A stretch of 64,000 bases of DNA from Pandoraea pnomenusa (GTDB lineage Bacteria; Pseudomonadota; Gammaproteobacteria; Burkholderiales; Burkholderiaceae). Both the position numbers and the translations under genes were made by a program. Where the stretch lies: contig NZ_CP009553.3 in the NCBI RefSeq assembly GCF_000767615.3, positions 5,325,286 to 5,389,285 on the forward strand, written 5' to 3'. The notes beneath the pieces are model-generated. The model ran no database searches, was not told the origin of the DNA, and saw only the letters and a program-made list of their open reading frames with translations. Of this stretch, positions 1-9,126 are shown piece by piece (positions within the stretch are counted from its first letter, which is position 1; each line of letters starts with the position of its first letter).

Positions 1-137
1 CCGACAGGCATCCGGAGACCTTCCAGGTCGTGTGGCATCGCGCCGACGGCAAGATGGGGCGCCATGAGGCGCGTCCGCTGGCCATGGTCGCCTTCCTGAC
101 CGACGTCGAAGTGCCCTGGCTCGACGACGACGCCTGA
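1..137 (+). CDS. C-terminal end of an unidentified protein (5' truncated by window edge)
   Basis: An open frame enters from the left edge and ends at the TGA at 135-137. It encodes about 44 residues, including FQVVWHRADGKMGRHE and an acidic tail WLDDDA. I do not recognise the family from this fragment. The stop codon abuts the stop codon of the convergent pepE gene with no gap. That the frame is coding is inferred from its uninterrupted codon use and the tight convergent packing. Confidence 0.5.
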   Translation, partial: DRHPETFQVVWHRADGKMGRHEARPLAMVAFLTDVEVPWLDDDA

Positions 138-851
138 TCAGATCGACGCCAGCGCGAACGTGCTGCCCGGGGCGAGCTTCTCGACGATGCCGCCCTGCCT
201 GAAGCACAACGCGTCGAAATCTCCCATCACGGTCGCCTGATCGCCCTGCACGTGCAACGCGGTGCCTTCCGGAATGGCGACGACGCACTCATCGGGATTG
301 ATCGCCAGATACTCCGCCAGGCGCTCCTCGCGCGACTCGCCGTTGTGGCCGTCGGGCTTGCCGCTGATGAAATGCGGGTTCACCTGGAACGGAATCAGGT
401 TGAGGGCCTTGAGCGTCGGCGGCTCGACGATGGGCATGTCGTTCGTCGTACGAATCGTGGGACACACCACGTTCGCCCCGGCGCTCCACCCCACATACGG
501 CATGCCCGCATTCACGCGCTCGCGCAACAGACCCACGAGCCCCGCGTTGTAGAGGCGATCGAGCAGGGCGAACGTGTTGCCGCCGCCCACCACCACCGCG
601 TCGGCGAGCGCCACCGCGGCGCGTGGGTCCGGGCTTCGGTGGATCGACTCGAGCGCGTAGCCGAGCCGCTCGAAGGTAGGTTTCACGCGTGCCTCGTAGT
701 CATCGAAGCTGGACGTGATGCCGCCCGCGTACGGCACGAACAACACACGCCGGGCACGCCCGCGCAGTACCGCGTGCACCTGATCGTCGACCTGCTCCAG
801 ATACCCCAGGTTGCCCTTGCGGGAACTGCTCATCATCAGAATCTGTTTCAC
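138..851 (-). CDS. pepE: Dipeptidase E (alpha-aspartyl dipeptidase, family S51)
   Basis: Predicted 237-residue cytoplasmic serine peptidase that cleaves Asp-X dipeptides; E. coli PepE has 229 residues. The nucleophile motif GWSAGAN places Ser123. Asp138 (TTNDMP) and His160 (NPHF) sit at the same spacing as the E. coli triad Ser120/Asp135/His157. The first residues, KQILMMSSSRKGN, match the usual family start. I chose the GTG at 849-851 because GGAGG lies 8 bases upstream. Longer in-frame extensions from upstream ATGs have no ribosome site and do not look like the family. It is a single gene, convergent with the fragment at the left edge and divergent from glcB across a 446-base gap. Confidence 0.9.
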   Translation of the reverse strand: MKQILMMSSSRKGNLGYLEQVDDQVHAVLRGRARRVLFVPYAGGITSSFDDYEARVKPTFERLGYALESIHRSPDPRAAVALADAVVVGGGNTFALLDRLYNAGLVGLLRERVNAGMPYVGWSAGANVVCPTIRTTNDMPIVEPPTLKALNLIPFQVNPHFISGKPDGHNGESREERLAEYLAINPDECVVAIPEGTALHVQGDQATVMGDFDALCFRQGGIVEKLAPGSTFALASI

Positions 852-1297
852 GACACATGCCTCCGGGGGCAAAGAATTTCTCGGGGGACCACGCCGGATC
901 GGCCGGCCAGAGCATCGAGTGTACCCGCCGCACGAACCGACAAATTCCGGGGTATCCGATGGCCATCGCGCGCCACCGGCGGGTCGCGGCCATTTCTCAT
1001 GAAGTGAAACGCCATATCGAATGCTGCAACTGACGATGAAAAAATGCGCACGGGGCGCAAAGCCTTGTCGCACCGACGTCATACGCAAACCCTTATGCCA
1101 CCTATAACCGACGGTGGTGTCGCCACCTGAAATCCCGGGTTTCCGAGCGCGCGGAGAAGGATTACACTCAGAGTCTTATATAAGACTGCCCCTTATCGTC
1201 CGCCCTGCCGACGACTCCCCGGTGAAACGAGTGCCGGAACGTCGAAGCCGGGCGACGAAGTCGCGTCAACCAGGTTTTCAAACTCGAGTACAGCATC
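852..1297. other. Divergent intergenic region pepE / glcB
   Basis: This gap of about 446 bases carries the two divergent promoters. Apart from the 16-base palindrome at 1172-1187 I see no gene in it. Open frames here are antisense or extension shadows without a ribosome site. Confidence 0.5.
1172..1187. promoter_or_regulatory. Perfect 16-base palindrome AGTCTTATATAAGACT upstream of glcB (operator candidate)
   Basis: The sequence AGTCTTATATAAGACT reads the same on both strands and lies 110 bases before the glcB start, in the divergent gap with pepE. A core of the CTTATATAAG type suits a dimeric helix-turn-helix repressor, for example of the GntR class. That assignment is inference; no regulator gene is adjacent. 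Confidence 0.5.
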
Positions 1298-3478
1298 ATG
1301 ACTTCCACTTCCCAGCGTGGCGGCCTGAAGGTCGCAGACAATCTGATCGCGTTCATCGAAAAGGAAGCCCTGCCGGGCACCGGTGTCGATGTCGACGCAT
1401 TCTGGAAGGGCTTCGACGCCATCGTCCACGACCTCGCGCCGAAGAACCGCGCCCTGCTCGCCGAGCGCGACCGCCTGCAAGGCGAACTGGACAACTGGCA
1501 CCGCGCCAATCCGGGCCCGATCGCCGACGCGCCCGCGTATCGCGCGTTCCTCGAGAAGATCGGGTACCTGCTGCCCGCGCCCGCGAGCGTGAAGGCCACC
1601 ACGGCGAACGTCGATGACGAAATTTCACAGCAGGCCGGCCCGCAACTCGTCGTGCCGCTGTCCAATGCCCGCTACGCGCTCAATGCCGCGAACGCGCGCT
1701 GGGGCAGCCTGTACGACGCCCTGTATGGCACCGACGCCATTCCCGAGACCGACGGCGCCGAGAAGGGCGCGGGCTACAATCCGAAGCGCGGCGAACGCGT
1801 GATCGCCTTCGCGCGCGGCTTCCTCGATCAGGCCGCGCCGCTGGCCGAAGGCTCGCACAAGGATGCGACCGGCTATCGGGTGGAGAATGGCAAGCTCGTC
1901 GTCACCACGAAGCAGGGCACGACCGGCCTGGCCACGCCGTCGCTGTTCGTGGGCCACCAGGGCGACGCTGCCGCACCGACCGCCGTGCTGCTCAAGCACA
2001 ACGGCCTGCACTTCGAGATCCAGTTCGATGCCAATCATCCGATCGGCAAGACCGACGCCGCTCACATCAAGGACGTGCTCGTCGAGGCCGCCGTCACGAC
2101 CATCATCGACTGCGAAGACTCGGTCGCGGCCGTGGACGCCGACGACAAGGTCGACCTGTATCGCAACTGGCTCGGCCTGATGCAGGGCACGCTGACCGAG
2201 GAAGTCGCCAAGGGCGGCAAGACCTTCACGCGCCGCCTGAACGCCGACCGCGAATACACCGGCGCCGATGGCAAGCCGGTCAAGCTGCATGGGCGCTCGC
2301 TGCTGTTCATTCGCAACGTCGGCCACCTGATGACGAACCCGGCGATCACCGATCGCGATGGCCACGAAATTCCGGAGGGTATTCTCGACGGCGTGGTCAC
2401 CGTGCTCGCCGCGCTGCACGATCGCAAGCACCAGCTGAACTCGCGCACCGGCTCGATCTACATCGTCAAGCCGAAGATGCACGGCCCGGCCGAAGTGGCT
2501 TTTGCCGACGAACTGTTCGGTCGCATCGAAGATCTGTACGCCCTGCCGCGCAACACGCTCAAGATGGGCATCATGGACGAGGAGCGCCGCACCAGCGTGA
2601 ACCTCTCGGCCTGCATCGCGGCGGCGGCGGCGCGCGTGGCGTTCATCAACACGGGCTTCCTCGATCGCACGGGCGACGAAATGCACACGGCGATGGAAGC
2701 CGGTCCGATGATGCGCAAGGGCGACATGAAGTCGTCGGCATGGATCACCGCGTATGAAAAGAGCAACGTGCTCGTGGGCCTGGCGGCCGGGCTGCGCGGA
2801 CGCGCCCAGATCGGCAAGGGCATGTGGGCGATGCCGGACCTGATGCACGCGATGCTCGAACAGAAGATCGCGCATCCGAAGGCCGGGGCGAACACGGCAT
2901 GGGTGCCGTCGCCGACCGCCGCCACGCTGCACGCGCTGCACTACCATATGGTCGATGTGCAGGCCGTGCAGCAGGCGCTCGAGAAAATCGACTACGCGAA
3001 GGAGCGCGACGCGCTGCTCACCGGTCTGCTGACCGTGCCGGTCGTGGCGAAGGCCGAGTGGACTGCCGATGAAATCCGCAAGGAGATCGAAAACAACGCA
3101 CAGGGCATTCTGGGTTATGTCGTGCGCTGGATCGATCAGGGTGTGGGTTGCTCGAAGGTGCCGGACATCAACGACATCGGCCTCATGGAAGACCGTGCGA
3201 CCTTGCGCATTTCGAGCCAGCACCTGGCCAACTGGCTGCGTCACGGCGTCATCACGCGCGAGCAGGTCGAAGAGACCATGAAGCGCATGGCCGTCGTGGT
3301 CGACAAGCAGAACGCTGGCGACAAGCACTACGTGCCGATGGCACCGAACTTCGACGATTCGCTCGCGTTCAAGGCGGCCAGCGCGCTCGTGTTCGAAGGG
3401 CTCACGCAGCCCAACGGCTACACCGAACCGCTGCTGCACAAGTACCGTCTGGCGTTGAAGGCGAAGCAACGCGGCTGA
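1298..3478 (+). CDS. glcB: Malate synthase G
   Basis: Encodes 726 residues, close to the 723 of E. coli malate synthase G, and distinct from the roughly 530-residue AceB form. It condenses glyoxylate with acetyl-CoA to malate in the glyoxylate/glycolate pathway in the cytoplasm. Family landmarks are the [15 protein letters not shown] block in the TIM barrel and the [18 protein letters not shown] block, which carries the catalytic-base aspartate in the family. The start at [11 protein letters not shown] fits the family N-terminus, although no strong ribosome site precedes it. Neither isocitrate lyase nor glycolate oxidase genes lie nearby. The palindrome at 1172-1187 may control it, and a double hairpin follows the stop. 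Confidence 0.95.
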   Translation: MTSTSQRGGLKVADNLIAFIEKEALPGTGVDVDAFWKGFDAIVHDLAPKNRALLAERDRLQGELDNWHRANPGPIADAPAYRAFLEKIGYLLPAPASVKATTANVDDEISQQAGPQLVVPLSNARYALNAANARWGSLYDALYGTDAIPETDGAEKGAGYNPKRGERVIAFARGFLDQAAPLAEGSHKDATGYRVENGKLVVTTKQGTTGLATPSLFVGHQGDAAAPTAVLLKHNGLHFEIQFDANHPIGKTDAAHIKDVLVEAAVTTIIDCEDSVAAVDADDKVDLYRNWLGLMQGTLTEEVAKGGKTFTRRLNADREYTGADGKPVKLHGRSLLFIRNVGHLMTNPAITDRDGHEIPEGILDGVVTVLAALHDRKHQLNSRTGSIYIVKPKMHGPAEVAFADELFGRIEDLYALPRNTLKMGIMDEERRTSVNLSACIAAAAARVAFINTGFLDRTGDEMHTAMEAGPMMRKGDMKSSAWITAYEKSNVLVGLAAGLRGRAQIGKGMWAMPDLMHAMLEQKIAHPKAGANTAWVPSPTAATLHALHYHMVDVQAVQQALEKIDYAKERDALLTGLLTVPVVAKAEWTADEIRKEIENNAQGILGYVVRWIDQGVGCSKVPDINDIGLMEDRATLRISSQHLANWLRHGVITREQVEETMKRMAVVVDKQNAGDKHYVPMAPNFDDSLAFKAASALVFEGLTQPNGYTEPLLHKYRLALKAKQRG

Positions 3479-3490
3479 TGACGCGTGACG

Positions 3491-3560
3491 GATGCCGCGA
3501 TGTATCGCGGCATCCGGTCACGGCACAAGACGCCCGGTGGGGGAATCCCCGCTGGGCGTT
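3491..3560 (+). terminator. Double hairpin downstream of glcB
   Basis: Two stem-loops follow the glcB stop. The first is a perfect 10-bp stem (GATGCCGCGA / TCGCGGCATC, 3491-3514). The second pairs ACGCCC-GTGGGG with CCCC-GC-GGGCGT (3530-3559) and is followed by a short T-poor tail (TTTGTC). It is probably a glcB terminator, though the U tract is weak. Confidence 0.55.
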
Positions 3561-3612
3561 TGTCATTGTGGCGAAGCCGCGACGTGTGCACCCCGGGGAA
3601 CGAAAACGTTGT

Positions 3613-4272
3613 TCAACGCACGTCGACACCCGCCGCCATGAGTGAGCCGATGACGTCCTGGTAGTCGACGAACGCGGCTTGCCCCTGCGGCCAGTGTTCC
3701 CGGAACAGCGTGACGTCATATCCCGCCTCGTGCGCCGCCTTCGCGCGCGCTTCGGTGGGTGAGTCGGCGCCGAAGCACAACATCGTGCCACCCGCCCCCT
3801 TGGGGCCGTTGGCGATCCGCATTGCCGCCACGAACAGATCCTCCCCGGAGGTCGGCATCGCGGTGCCCCGGTCGAACGTACCGGGCACGTGCTTGACCTC
3901 GACAAACCGATCACAATGGGTCGTGTCGAGCGCGCCCTCGAGGTAGATGCCGGCCGTCGTCATGCCGAGTTCCTGCGCCAGGGCGTAGACAACCCCGATA
4001 TTCGCATCGCTACCGCCCCCGATGACGACGATCCGACGTCCATTCTGCGCATCGCGCGTCGTCAGCAACTGCTGGGTAAGCGCGAGCTTCAGTCCCTCGG
4101 GTTGCGCGTATTCCGAATTCGCAAATCCTTGAACGACCACGAGATACTTGCCGTCGATGATGTCGGTCAGCGTTCGCTCGAAAAAGTCATCCGTGTCCGG
4201 CAAATCCTGGGCCGGCGGCGTCACCGGGGAAAGCGGCGGGTGGTTGCCGCAGTAGTCAACAGTGGATGGCAT
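3613..4272 (-). CDS. Hypothetical protein with a glycine-rich Rossmann-like segment
   Basis: Encodes 219 residues, starting at the ATG at 4270-4272, which has AGGAG 7 bases upstream. The middle contains RRIVVIGGGSDANIG followed by VYALAQELGMTTAGIYLEG. This looks like a beta strand, glycine-rich turn and helix of a nucleotide-binding Rossmann-type fold. The C-terminal half has alternating hydrophobic strands (GGTMLCFGADSPTEA, GYDVTLFREH). There is no signal peptide or membrane segment. It is a single gene, convergent with glcB. I cannot name the family; a nucleotide- or sugar-binding role is only inference. Confidence 0.65.
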   Translation of the reverse strand: MPSTVDYCGNHPPLSPVTPPAQDLPDTDDFFERTLTDIIDGKYLVVVQGFANSEYAQPEGLKLALTQQLLTTRDAQNGRRIVVIGGGSDANIGVVYALAQELGMTTAGIYLEGALDTTHCDRFVEVKHVPGTFDRGTAMPTSGEDLFVAAMRIANGPKGAGGTMLCFGADSPTEARAKAAHEAGYDVTLFREHWPQGQAAFVDYQDVIGSLMAAGVDVR

Positions 4273-4602
4273 GACATGGCTCCTATCGCGCGTGGCGAGC
4301 AAGATCCTCGGGAACGCCGCGTCCGGACGACGCGCCTGCGCGTCGGACCGACGTCACGATGCGCCACGACGACGCACGCCTTGGCCCAATGGCGTCGAAG
4401 CACGCGCAAAGTGTCCTCCCCGGTCCGCCGACGCGACTTCCGGGTTTCGCTTCACGGACAGCGCGAATCGGCCCAACACCGCGCACGCGAGCGCGCCGAC
4501 GCGCGCCAATATGGACTTGCAAACGCGAATTCGGGACTTATCATCACGCGGCCGTCGCGGTAACCTGTCGAGCGTCGTCGTCATTTCAGGAGCCGGCTGC
4601 GC
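4273..4602. other. Divergent intergenic region
   Basis: A 330-base gap between the hypothetical gene on the minus strand and the DUF445 gene on the plus strand. It should contain both promoters. I see no further gene or conspicuous repeat. Confidence 0.4.
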
Positions 4603-5889
4603 ATGGATTCCGCAGATTCCGCCGATCCCGCCATTGCCTTGCAGCGCGCCGAGCGCCGGGCCCTGTCCTTTCTGCTGGTCGCGCTGGCGATCTTCATCGC
4701 CACGCTATTCATGCCCGTGCACTTCGTGACGGGCTGGATTCGCGCGGCGGCCGAAGCCGCGATGGTCGGCGGGCTGGCCGATTGGTTCGCGGTCGAAGCG
4801 TTGTTCCGGCGCATCCCGATTCCGGGGCTTTCGCGACACACGAACATTCTCATTCGAAAGAAGGACGCGCTGGGCGACGGCCTGGCCCGATTCGTGCGCG
4901 AGAAGTTTCTCGACACGCCGTCGGTCGTGCGGCTCATTCGACAGCAGAATCCGGCGGACGCCGTCACGCACTGGCTCGGCTCGTACGAAAACACCCGGCA
5001 ATTGAGTGCCGTCCTGGTGAAGGTGACGGGCGGCGTGCTCGACGTGATGGACGAGCGCAACGTGCAGGCGTTCATCCGTCGCGCACTCGACACGATGATC
5101 GACCGGCTGGACTTCTCGCAATCGGCGGCGGCGATTCTGGATACCCTCACGCGCGACGGGCGTCATCAGGCGTTGCTCGACGAGACGCTCGACTATCTCA
5201 TCGCACTCCTGAACGAACCGCGCACGCGTGAATTCATTTCGGCGCGCATCGTCGACTGGCTCAAGAGCGATCACCCGAAAAAGGAGAAAGTGCTGCCCTC
5301 GGAGTGGATCGGCGACAAGGGATCGGACATGATCTCGGCGGCCCTCACGCGCTTGCTTGCGCAGATGGAGGCCGACGAGACGCACCAGTTGCGGCAGGCA
5401 TTCGATCGTGCGGTCGCCGGGCTCATCGAACGGCTCAAGCATGACGCGACCTTGCAGGAGAAGCTCGACGCGTTCAAGGCCCAACTCAAGGGCGATACGG
5501 CGCTCAACGCCTACGTGGGCGGGCTGTGGAACGAATGGCGAAACTGGGTGAAGCACGACCTCGCGCGCGACGATTCCGTCATCGGCGCGAAAATCACCGG
5601 CGCCGCGGCGTGGATCGGCCAGGAGCTTGCCCGCAGCGAATCGCTGCGCCGCGCGCTCGACGCCCAACTGCTCGACACCGCCGAGCGCATGGCACCGGGC
5701 TTCGCCGACTTCGTGACGGAGCACATCCGCGCCACGGTGCACGGCTGGAACGCGGAACATCTTTCGCGGCAGATTCGGCTCAGCGTCGGACAGGACCTGC
5801 AATACATCCGCATCAACGGCACGCTCGTCGGCGGGCTGATCGGCGCCGTGCTATACCTGATCGCACAGGCGCCGGTGTTGTTTCTGTGA
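4603..5889 (+). CDS. DUF445 family membrane protein (YjiN-like)
   Basis: Encodes 428 residues against 426 for E. coli YjiN. The N-terminus has a hydrophobic segment (about residues 22-42, FLLVALAIFIATLFMP) followed by the family signature AMVGGLADWFAVEALFR. A long, mostly helical soluble region follows (about residues 75-390). A C-terminal membrane helix near GTLVGGLIGAVLYLIAQ completes the family layout of one anchor at each end. The start has AGGAGC about 10 bases upstream. The biochemical role of DUF445 proteins is unknown; inner membrane location is inferred from the two anchors. It is a monocistronic gene. Confidence 0.85.
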   Translation: MDSADSADPAIALQRAERRALSFLLVALAIFIATLFMPVHFVTGWIRAAAEAAMVGGLADWFAVEALFRRIPIPGLSRHTNILIRKKDALGDGLARFVREKFLDTPSVVRLIRQQNPADAVTHWLGSYENTRQLSAVLVKVTGGVLDVMDERNVQAFIRRALDTMIDRLDFSQSAAAILDTLTRDGRHQALLDETLDYLIALLNEPRTREFISARIVDWLKSDHPKKEKVLPSEWIGDKGSDMISAALTRLLAQMEADETHQLRQAFDRAVAGLIERLKHDATLQEKLDAFKAQLKGDTALNAYVGGLWNEWRNWVKHDLARDDSVIGAKITGAAAWIGQELARSESLRRALDAQLLDTAERMAPGFADFVTEHIRATVHGWNAEHLSRQIRLSVGQDLQYIRINGTLVGGLIGAVLYLIAQAPVLFL

Positions 5890-6021
5890 AGGCGATGTGC
5901 ACGACCGTGTCGTCCCCACCGCCACTCAGGGGTTGCGAACATCGCCGTAACCGTCTGCGGACGCATGGATCGGCCCGGCGGCAAGAACGCGCCACACTTG
6001 TCTGCAATCGCACAACCGACA

Positions 6022-6051
6022 AAGCCGCCGGCCCGTGTGGGCTGGCGGCTT
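6022..6051 (-). terminator. Hairpin downstream of the DUF4148 gene
   Basis: AAGCCGCCGGCCC pairs with GGGCTGGCGGCTT around a 4-base loop. On the minus strand it lies about 30 bases beyond the stop of the gene at 6082. The following U tract is weak. It could also serve the convergent DUF445 gene. Confidence 0.5.
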
Positions 6052-6081
6052 CGCGTCGCTTGATATCGACGTGTGCGCAGC

Positions 6082-6393
6082 TTACGAACGGTTGTCCTGC
6101 AGCAGGGTGCGATCGCTCAGTTGAGCGCGCACGTCGGCACGCGTGAGCGGATCGGCGATCGCGGCGGCCTGCGTCGGGTTGGCCGTGACCAGCGGTGCGC
6201 CGGTTTCGACTTGATTCAGCACACCGGCAGCGGCGGCCTGAGCAAGCTCGCTGCGCACTTCGGCGCGGCTCAGTTGGCTTTGACCGGTCACGGCGATGTC
6301 GGGCACGTTGTTGTCATAACGTGCATCGGCGAATGCAGAGGCCGACACAAACGAAGCGGCGGCAACCACGGCGGCAAGGATACGAGTGTTCAT
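6082..6393 (-). CDS. Small secreted DUF4148 protein
   Basis: Encodes 103 residues with a clear Sec signal peptide (MNTRILAAVVAAASFVSASAFA, cut after AFA). The mature part contains the repeated DUF4148 pattern LSRAEVRSELAQAAAAGVL and a second, related PLTRADVRAQLSD. DUF4148 proteins are abundant in Burkholderiales, have no known function and are predicted periplasmic. It is transcribed alone, and a hairpin follows the stop. A second DUF4148 gene lies at 15302-15607 in this window. Confidence 0.85.
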   Translation of the reverse strand: MNTRILAAVVAAASFVSASAFADARYDNNVPDIAVTGQSQLSRAEVRSELAQAAAAGVLNQVETGAPLVTANPTQAAAIADPLTRADVRAQLSDRTLLQDNRS

Positions 6394-6806
6394 GGTGAGA
6401 CTCCTGTCAATGTTGGATAACGGCTTGGTCAGCTAGCGTTCGGGGCATCGAACCACCTGGTTTGTTGCGTTGCGGTGTCCGTCGCGTTGGCATGGATGAA
6501 TCTTAGGGAAAACCCGTGGTTTTTTCGCAACTAAGCGTCCACAAAACGCAACCGATCGTCCGATTCGAAAAAACTATTGAAAATCAATTTGTTAGCGCCG
6601 TTAAACCTCATAAGTGGCAGGTAAATGACTCCTTCGGGGCGCGAAATCGACCGGATATGCCGCCACGCGCAACAAGGTCTTTGACGCGACGGGGTTTATT
6701 GCAAAGTGCGTCGGCAGTAGAGTGACAACATGATGAAGTCAACCGGCATCGTGGCTCGCAAGGTGCGCCGCACCGCGGACGACCCGGTTCGAACAGGAGC
6801 ATTACC
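6394..6806. other. AT-richer intergenic region
   Basis: This gap of about 410 bases holds the promoter region of the DUF4148 gene and the upstream region of the 38-codon ORF at 6807. Around 6510-6610 it is markedly AT-richer than the surroundings. I see no gene with a ribosome site in it. Confidence 0.4.
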
Positions 6807-6923
6807 ATGGCTGCCCTCGGGTCTTTCCTTTTGCTGGTGAGCGCCTCGCTGCTGACCGCCTCGTATCTGCGCAGCCGCGCCGCGCGTGCGCGCCGCCAGC
6901 CGGTACGTATCACCCGCCGGTAA
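6807..6923 (+). CDS. Predicted 38-residue single-pass membrane peptide
   Basis: An ATG at 6807 is preceded by AGGAG with 7-base spacing and opens a 38-codon frame ending in TAA. The peptide begins MAALGSFLLLVSASLLTA, one hydrophobic helix. An Arg-rich tail follows (YLRSRAARARRQPVRITRR), the positive-inside arrangement expected for an N-out single-pass peptide. Nothing in the neighbourhood indicates a role. That it is translated is inferred from the ribosome site and the segregated composition; an overlapping alternative frame from 6730 lacks such a site. Confidence 0.5.
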   Translation: MAALGSFLLLVSASLLTASYLRSRAARARRQPVRITRR

Positions 6924-7170
6924 GTTGCGCACGGCGCACGCCTTGCCGCACTGCAAAAAGGATGTCGCCGACACGTCGGGTCGGCGCGAGCACATATCGT
7001 CCCTGACTTGCCGCCCAATAGGGAAAATCGGCATTTTTGAAGGGTGATTATTTCGTTTTCAGCAATGCGCCCTTCCTCGGGATCGCATTTTTCTCCCTCA
7101 CGCGCGAGCGTAGATTTGGCAACCATGACGACGCCCATGGTGGACGTCTCGCCAGACAGGAGAAATGAAA

Positions 7171-7413
7171 ATGAAGCCGATTCTGATTGCCTCGACCCTT
7201 GCCCTCGCGCTCGTTGCCGGTGCCGCCAGCGCCGCAGAGAGCGCACAGCAGCCGGCCGCTCAGCCGCAGCAAGCCCAGCAGCAAGCTCAGGCGAAGACTC
7301 AGGCACAGGCCCAGCCGGGTCCGGTCGCGGCACAATCGTCGACGGTCGTCGCTCCGGTGTACGAAGTGCCGGGTCGCGTGAACCGCGCCGGTTCGATCTA
7401 CTTCGGCCAGTAA
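7171..7413 (+). CDS. Small secreted Gln/Ala-rich protein with AGSIYFGQ C-terminus
   Basis: Encodes 80 residues from the ATG at 7171, which has AGGAG 8 bases upstream; the ATG at 7165 is closer than optimal. A signal peptide (MKPILIASTLALALVAGAASA) is followed by a low-complexity stretch of Gln, Ala and Pro. A short C-terminal block PGRVNRAGSIYFGQ follows. The ending resembles the last residues of the DUF4148 protein at 15302 (AQAGSTYFGN). A periplasmic location is inferred; the function is unknown. Confidence 0.7.
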   Translation: MKPILIASTLALALVAGAASAAESAQQPAAQPQQAQQQAQAKTQAQAQPGPVAAQSSTVVAPVYEVPGRVNRAGSIYFGQ

Positions 7414-7417
7414 GTCC

Positions 7418-7461
7418 GTAAAAAAAGCGGCAAGCCGGGGAGCCATCCACCGGCCTGCCGC
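7418..7461 (-). terminator. Rho-independent terminator for the MFS transporter gene
   Basis: The 12-base arms GCGGCAAGCCGG (7427-7438) and CCGGCCTGCCGC (7450-7461) pair with one mismatch. On the minus strand the stem is followed by a run of seven T. It lies about 90 bases beyond the MFS stop at 7548. Confidence 0.8.
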
Positions 7462-7547
7462 GCTCCCGACTCACCGGGACGAGATTTCTCTCTCGCGCGC
7501 CTCCTCGCGCAACCTTCTCCCCGCCTTCCCCCTGCGCCGCGTCTGCC

Positions 7548-8855
7548 TCAATAGGTCCGTTTCATCGCTGCCGCACAGGCCGCGGACAGGCATCCCACCA
7601 CGAGCACGTACACCGCAATCCACCACGGCTTGTGTCCCCCGTATTCGAGCAGCGTTGCGGCCACGAGCGGCGTGATCGAACTCGAGACGATTCCCGACAC
7701 CTGATAGACCACCGAGATGCCGGTGTATCGCACGCGTGTGTCGAACAGCTCGCAGAACATCGATGCCTCGGGCCCATACACGAACGCATACACCACACCC
7801 AGCGGCACGATCACCGCAAGCGACACCCACCAGACGTTCGACGAGTAATGCATGAGCGCCAGCGCCGGGATCGAACACACGCCGCATGCCAGCGCGCCCC
7901 AGCCGAACACGCGGCGACGCCCGACGCGATCCGAGAGTTTCGACGCATAAGGAATCGTGACGATCAGCACGAGCGCCGCCACCGTCACCGCGAGCAACAC
8001 CGGTGTCTTCGGGAAATGCAGCGTGCCTACGAGATAGGAAATCGCGAACACCGCATAGACGTTGAACACCACCCCGTCGATATAGCGCGCGCCCCAGCCG
8101 AGCAACACATTGCGCCGATAGTCGCGAGCGATCTCCGAGAGCGGCACGTGGGCCACGTGCTGGCTGTCCTTGATGCGGGCGAACTCCGGTGTCTCCAGCA
8201 CACGTAGCCGGATGAACATGCCCACGGCCACGAGTACCAGACTGAGCATGAAGGCCAGACGCCAGCCCCAGGCCATGAACTGCGCGTCGGTCAGCGTGGA
8301 CGAGAGCAGCGCGACCACACCCGTCGACAGACACAATCCCACTGCCAGACCGATCTGCGGATAGGCGGCGAACTGCCCGCGTTTGTCTCTCGGCGCGTAT
8401 TCGAATGCCATGAGCACCGCGCCGCCCCATTCGCCGCCCAGCCCGATGCCCTGCAACAGGCGCAGGAACAGCAGGATCAGCGGCGCCGCAATGCCGATGC
8501 TGTCGTAGGTCGGCACGAGTCCGATGAGGAACGTCGAAACGCCCATGATCGTCAACGTAACGATCAGCAAGGGTTTGCGCCCGAGCTTGTCACCGAAGTG
8601 TCCGAAGAGAATTCCGCCGAGCGGGCGCGTGGCGAAGCCCACGGCATAGACGGTGTAGGCGAGCGCGGTGGCGACGAACGCGTCGCCGCTGGGGAAGAAG
8701 AGTTTGTTGAACACGAGCCCGGTGACGGTCCCGTACAGAAAGAAGTCGTACCACTCGACGGTCGTGCCGATCAGACTGGCCAGCGCGACCGTGCGCACCG
8801 CTTTTTCGGCATTGGCGGCAGCGCGGTCGCCGACACCGGTGAGAACCTGTTCCAT
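7548..8855 (-). CDS. MFS transporter, metabolite:H+ symporter (MHS) type
   Basis: Encodes 435 residues from the ATG at 8853-8855, which has AGGAGG 4 bases upstream. It shows about 12 hydrophobic segments and the MHS-type opening SLIGTTVEWYDFFLYGT. The cytoplasmic loop motif GHFGDKLGRKPLL follows helix 2, and a second copy (SDRVGRRRVFG) lies in the second half. Members of this subfamily import organic acids, osmolytes or aromatic acids with protons across the inner membrane; the substrate here is unknown. It lies downstream of the iron-dependent dehydrogenase on the same strand and is probably co-transcribed, so its substrate may feed that enzyme. Confidence 0.85.
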   Translation of the reverse strand: MEQVLTGVGDRAAANAEKAVRTVALASLIGTTVEWYDFFLYGTVTGLVFNKLFFPSGDAFVATALAYTVYAVGFATRPLGGILFGHFGDKLGRKPLLIVTLTIMGVSTFLIGLVPTYDSIGIAAPLILLFLRLLQGIGLGGEWGGAVLMAFEYAPRDKRGQFAAYPQIGLAVGLCLSTGVVALLSSTLTDAQFMAWGWRLAFMLSLVLVAVGMFIRLRVLETPEFARIKDSQHVAHVPLSEIARDYRRNVLLGWGARYIDGVVFNVYAVFAISYLVGTLHFPKTPVLLAVTVAALVLIVTIPYASKLSDRVGRRRVFGWGALACGVCSIPALALMHYSSNVWWVSLAVIVPLGVVYAFVYGPEASMFCELFDTRVRYTGISVVYQVSGIVSSSITPLVAATLLEYGGHKPWWIAVYVLVVGCLSAACAAAMKRTY

Positions 8856-9126
8856 TGCGCCTCCTGTTGTGCGCCGCGCCATGGCGGCGCGCTGCGACGC
8901 ACCGGTCTGCGCCGGGCGTCTGTCTCCTGGATGTCTCGGTGCCGCGAGTTCATGACGCGGCGGTTGTTGTGATGATGGGTATTGCGGGGACTGCGGGTAA
9001 GACTCGAAAACACGCATGCGCACGGGCATGCGCCCAACACATCGGTCGGGCCCATTCGAGCGCAGGCGCGCCCTTGGCGACGATTGCGCCGATGGTGCCG
9101 ACAGCAGCCCGGGCCGCTCAGGCTTC

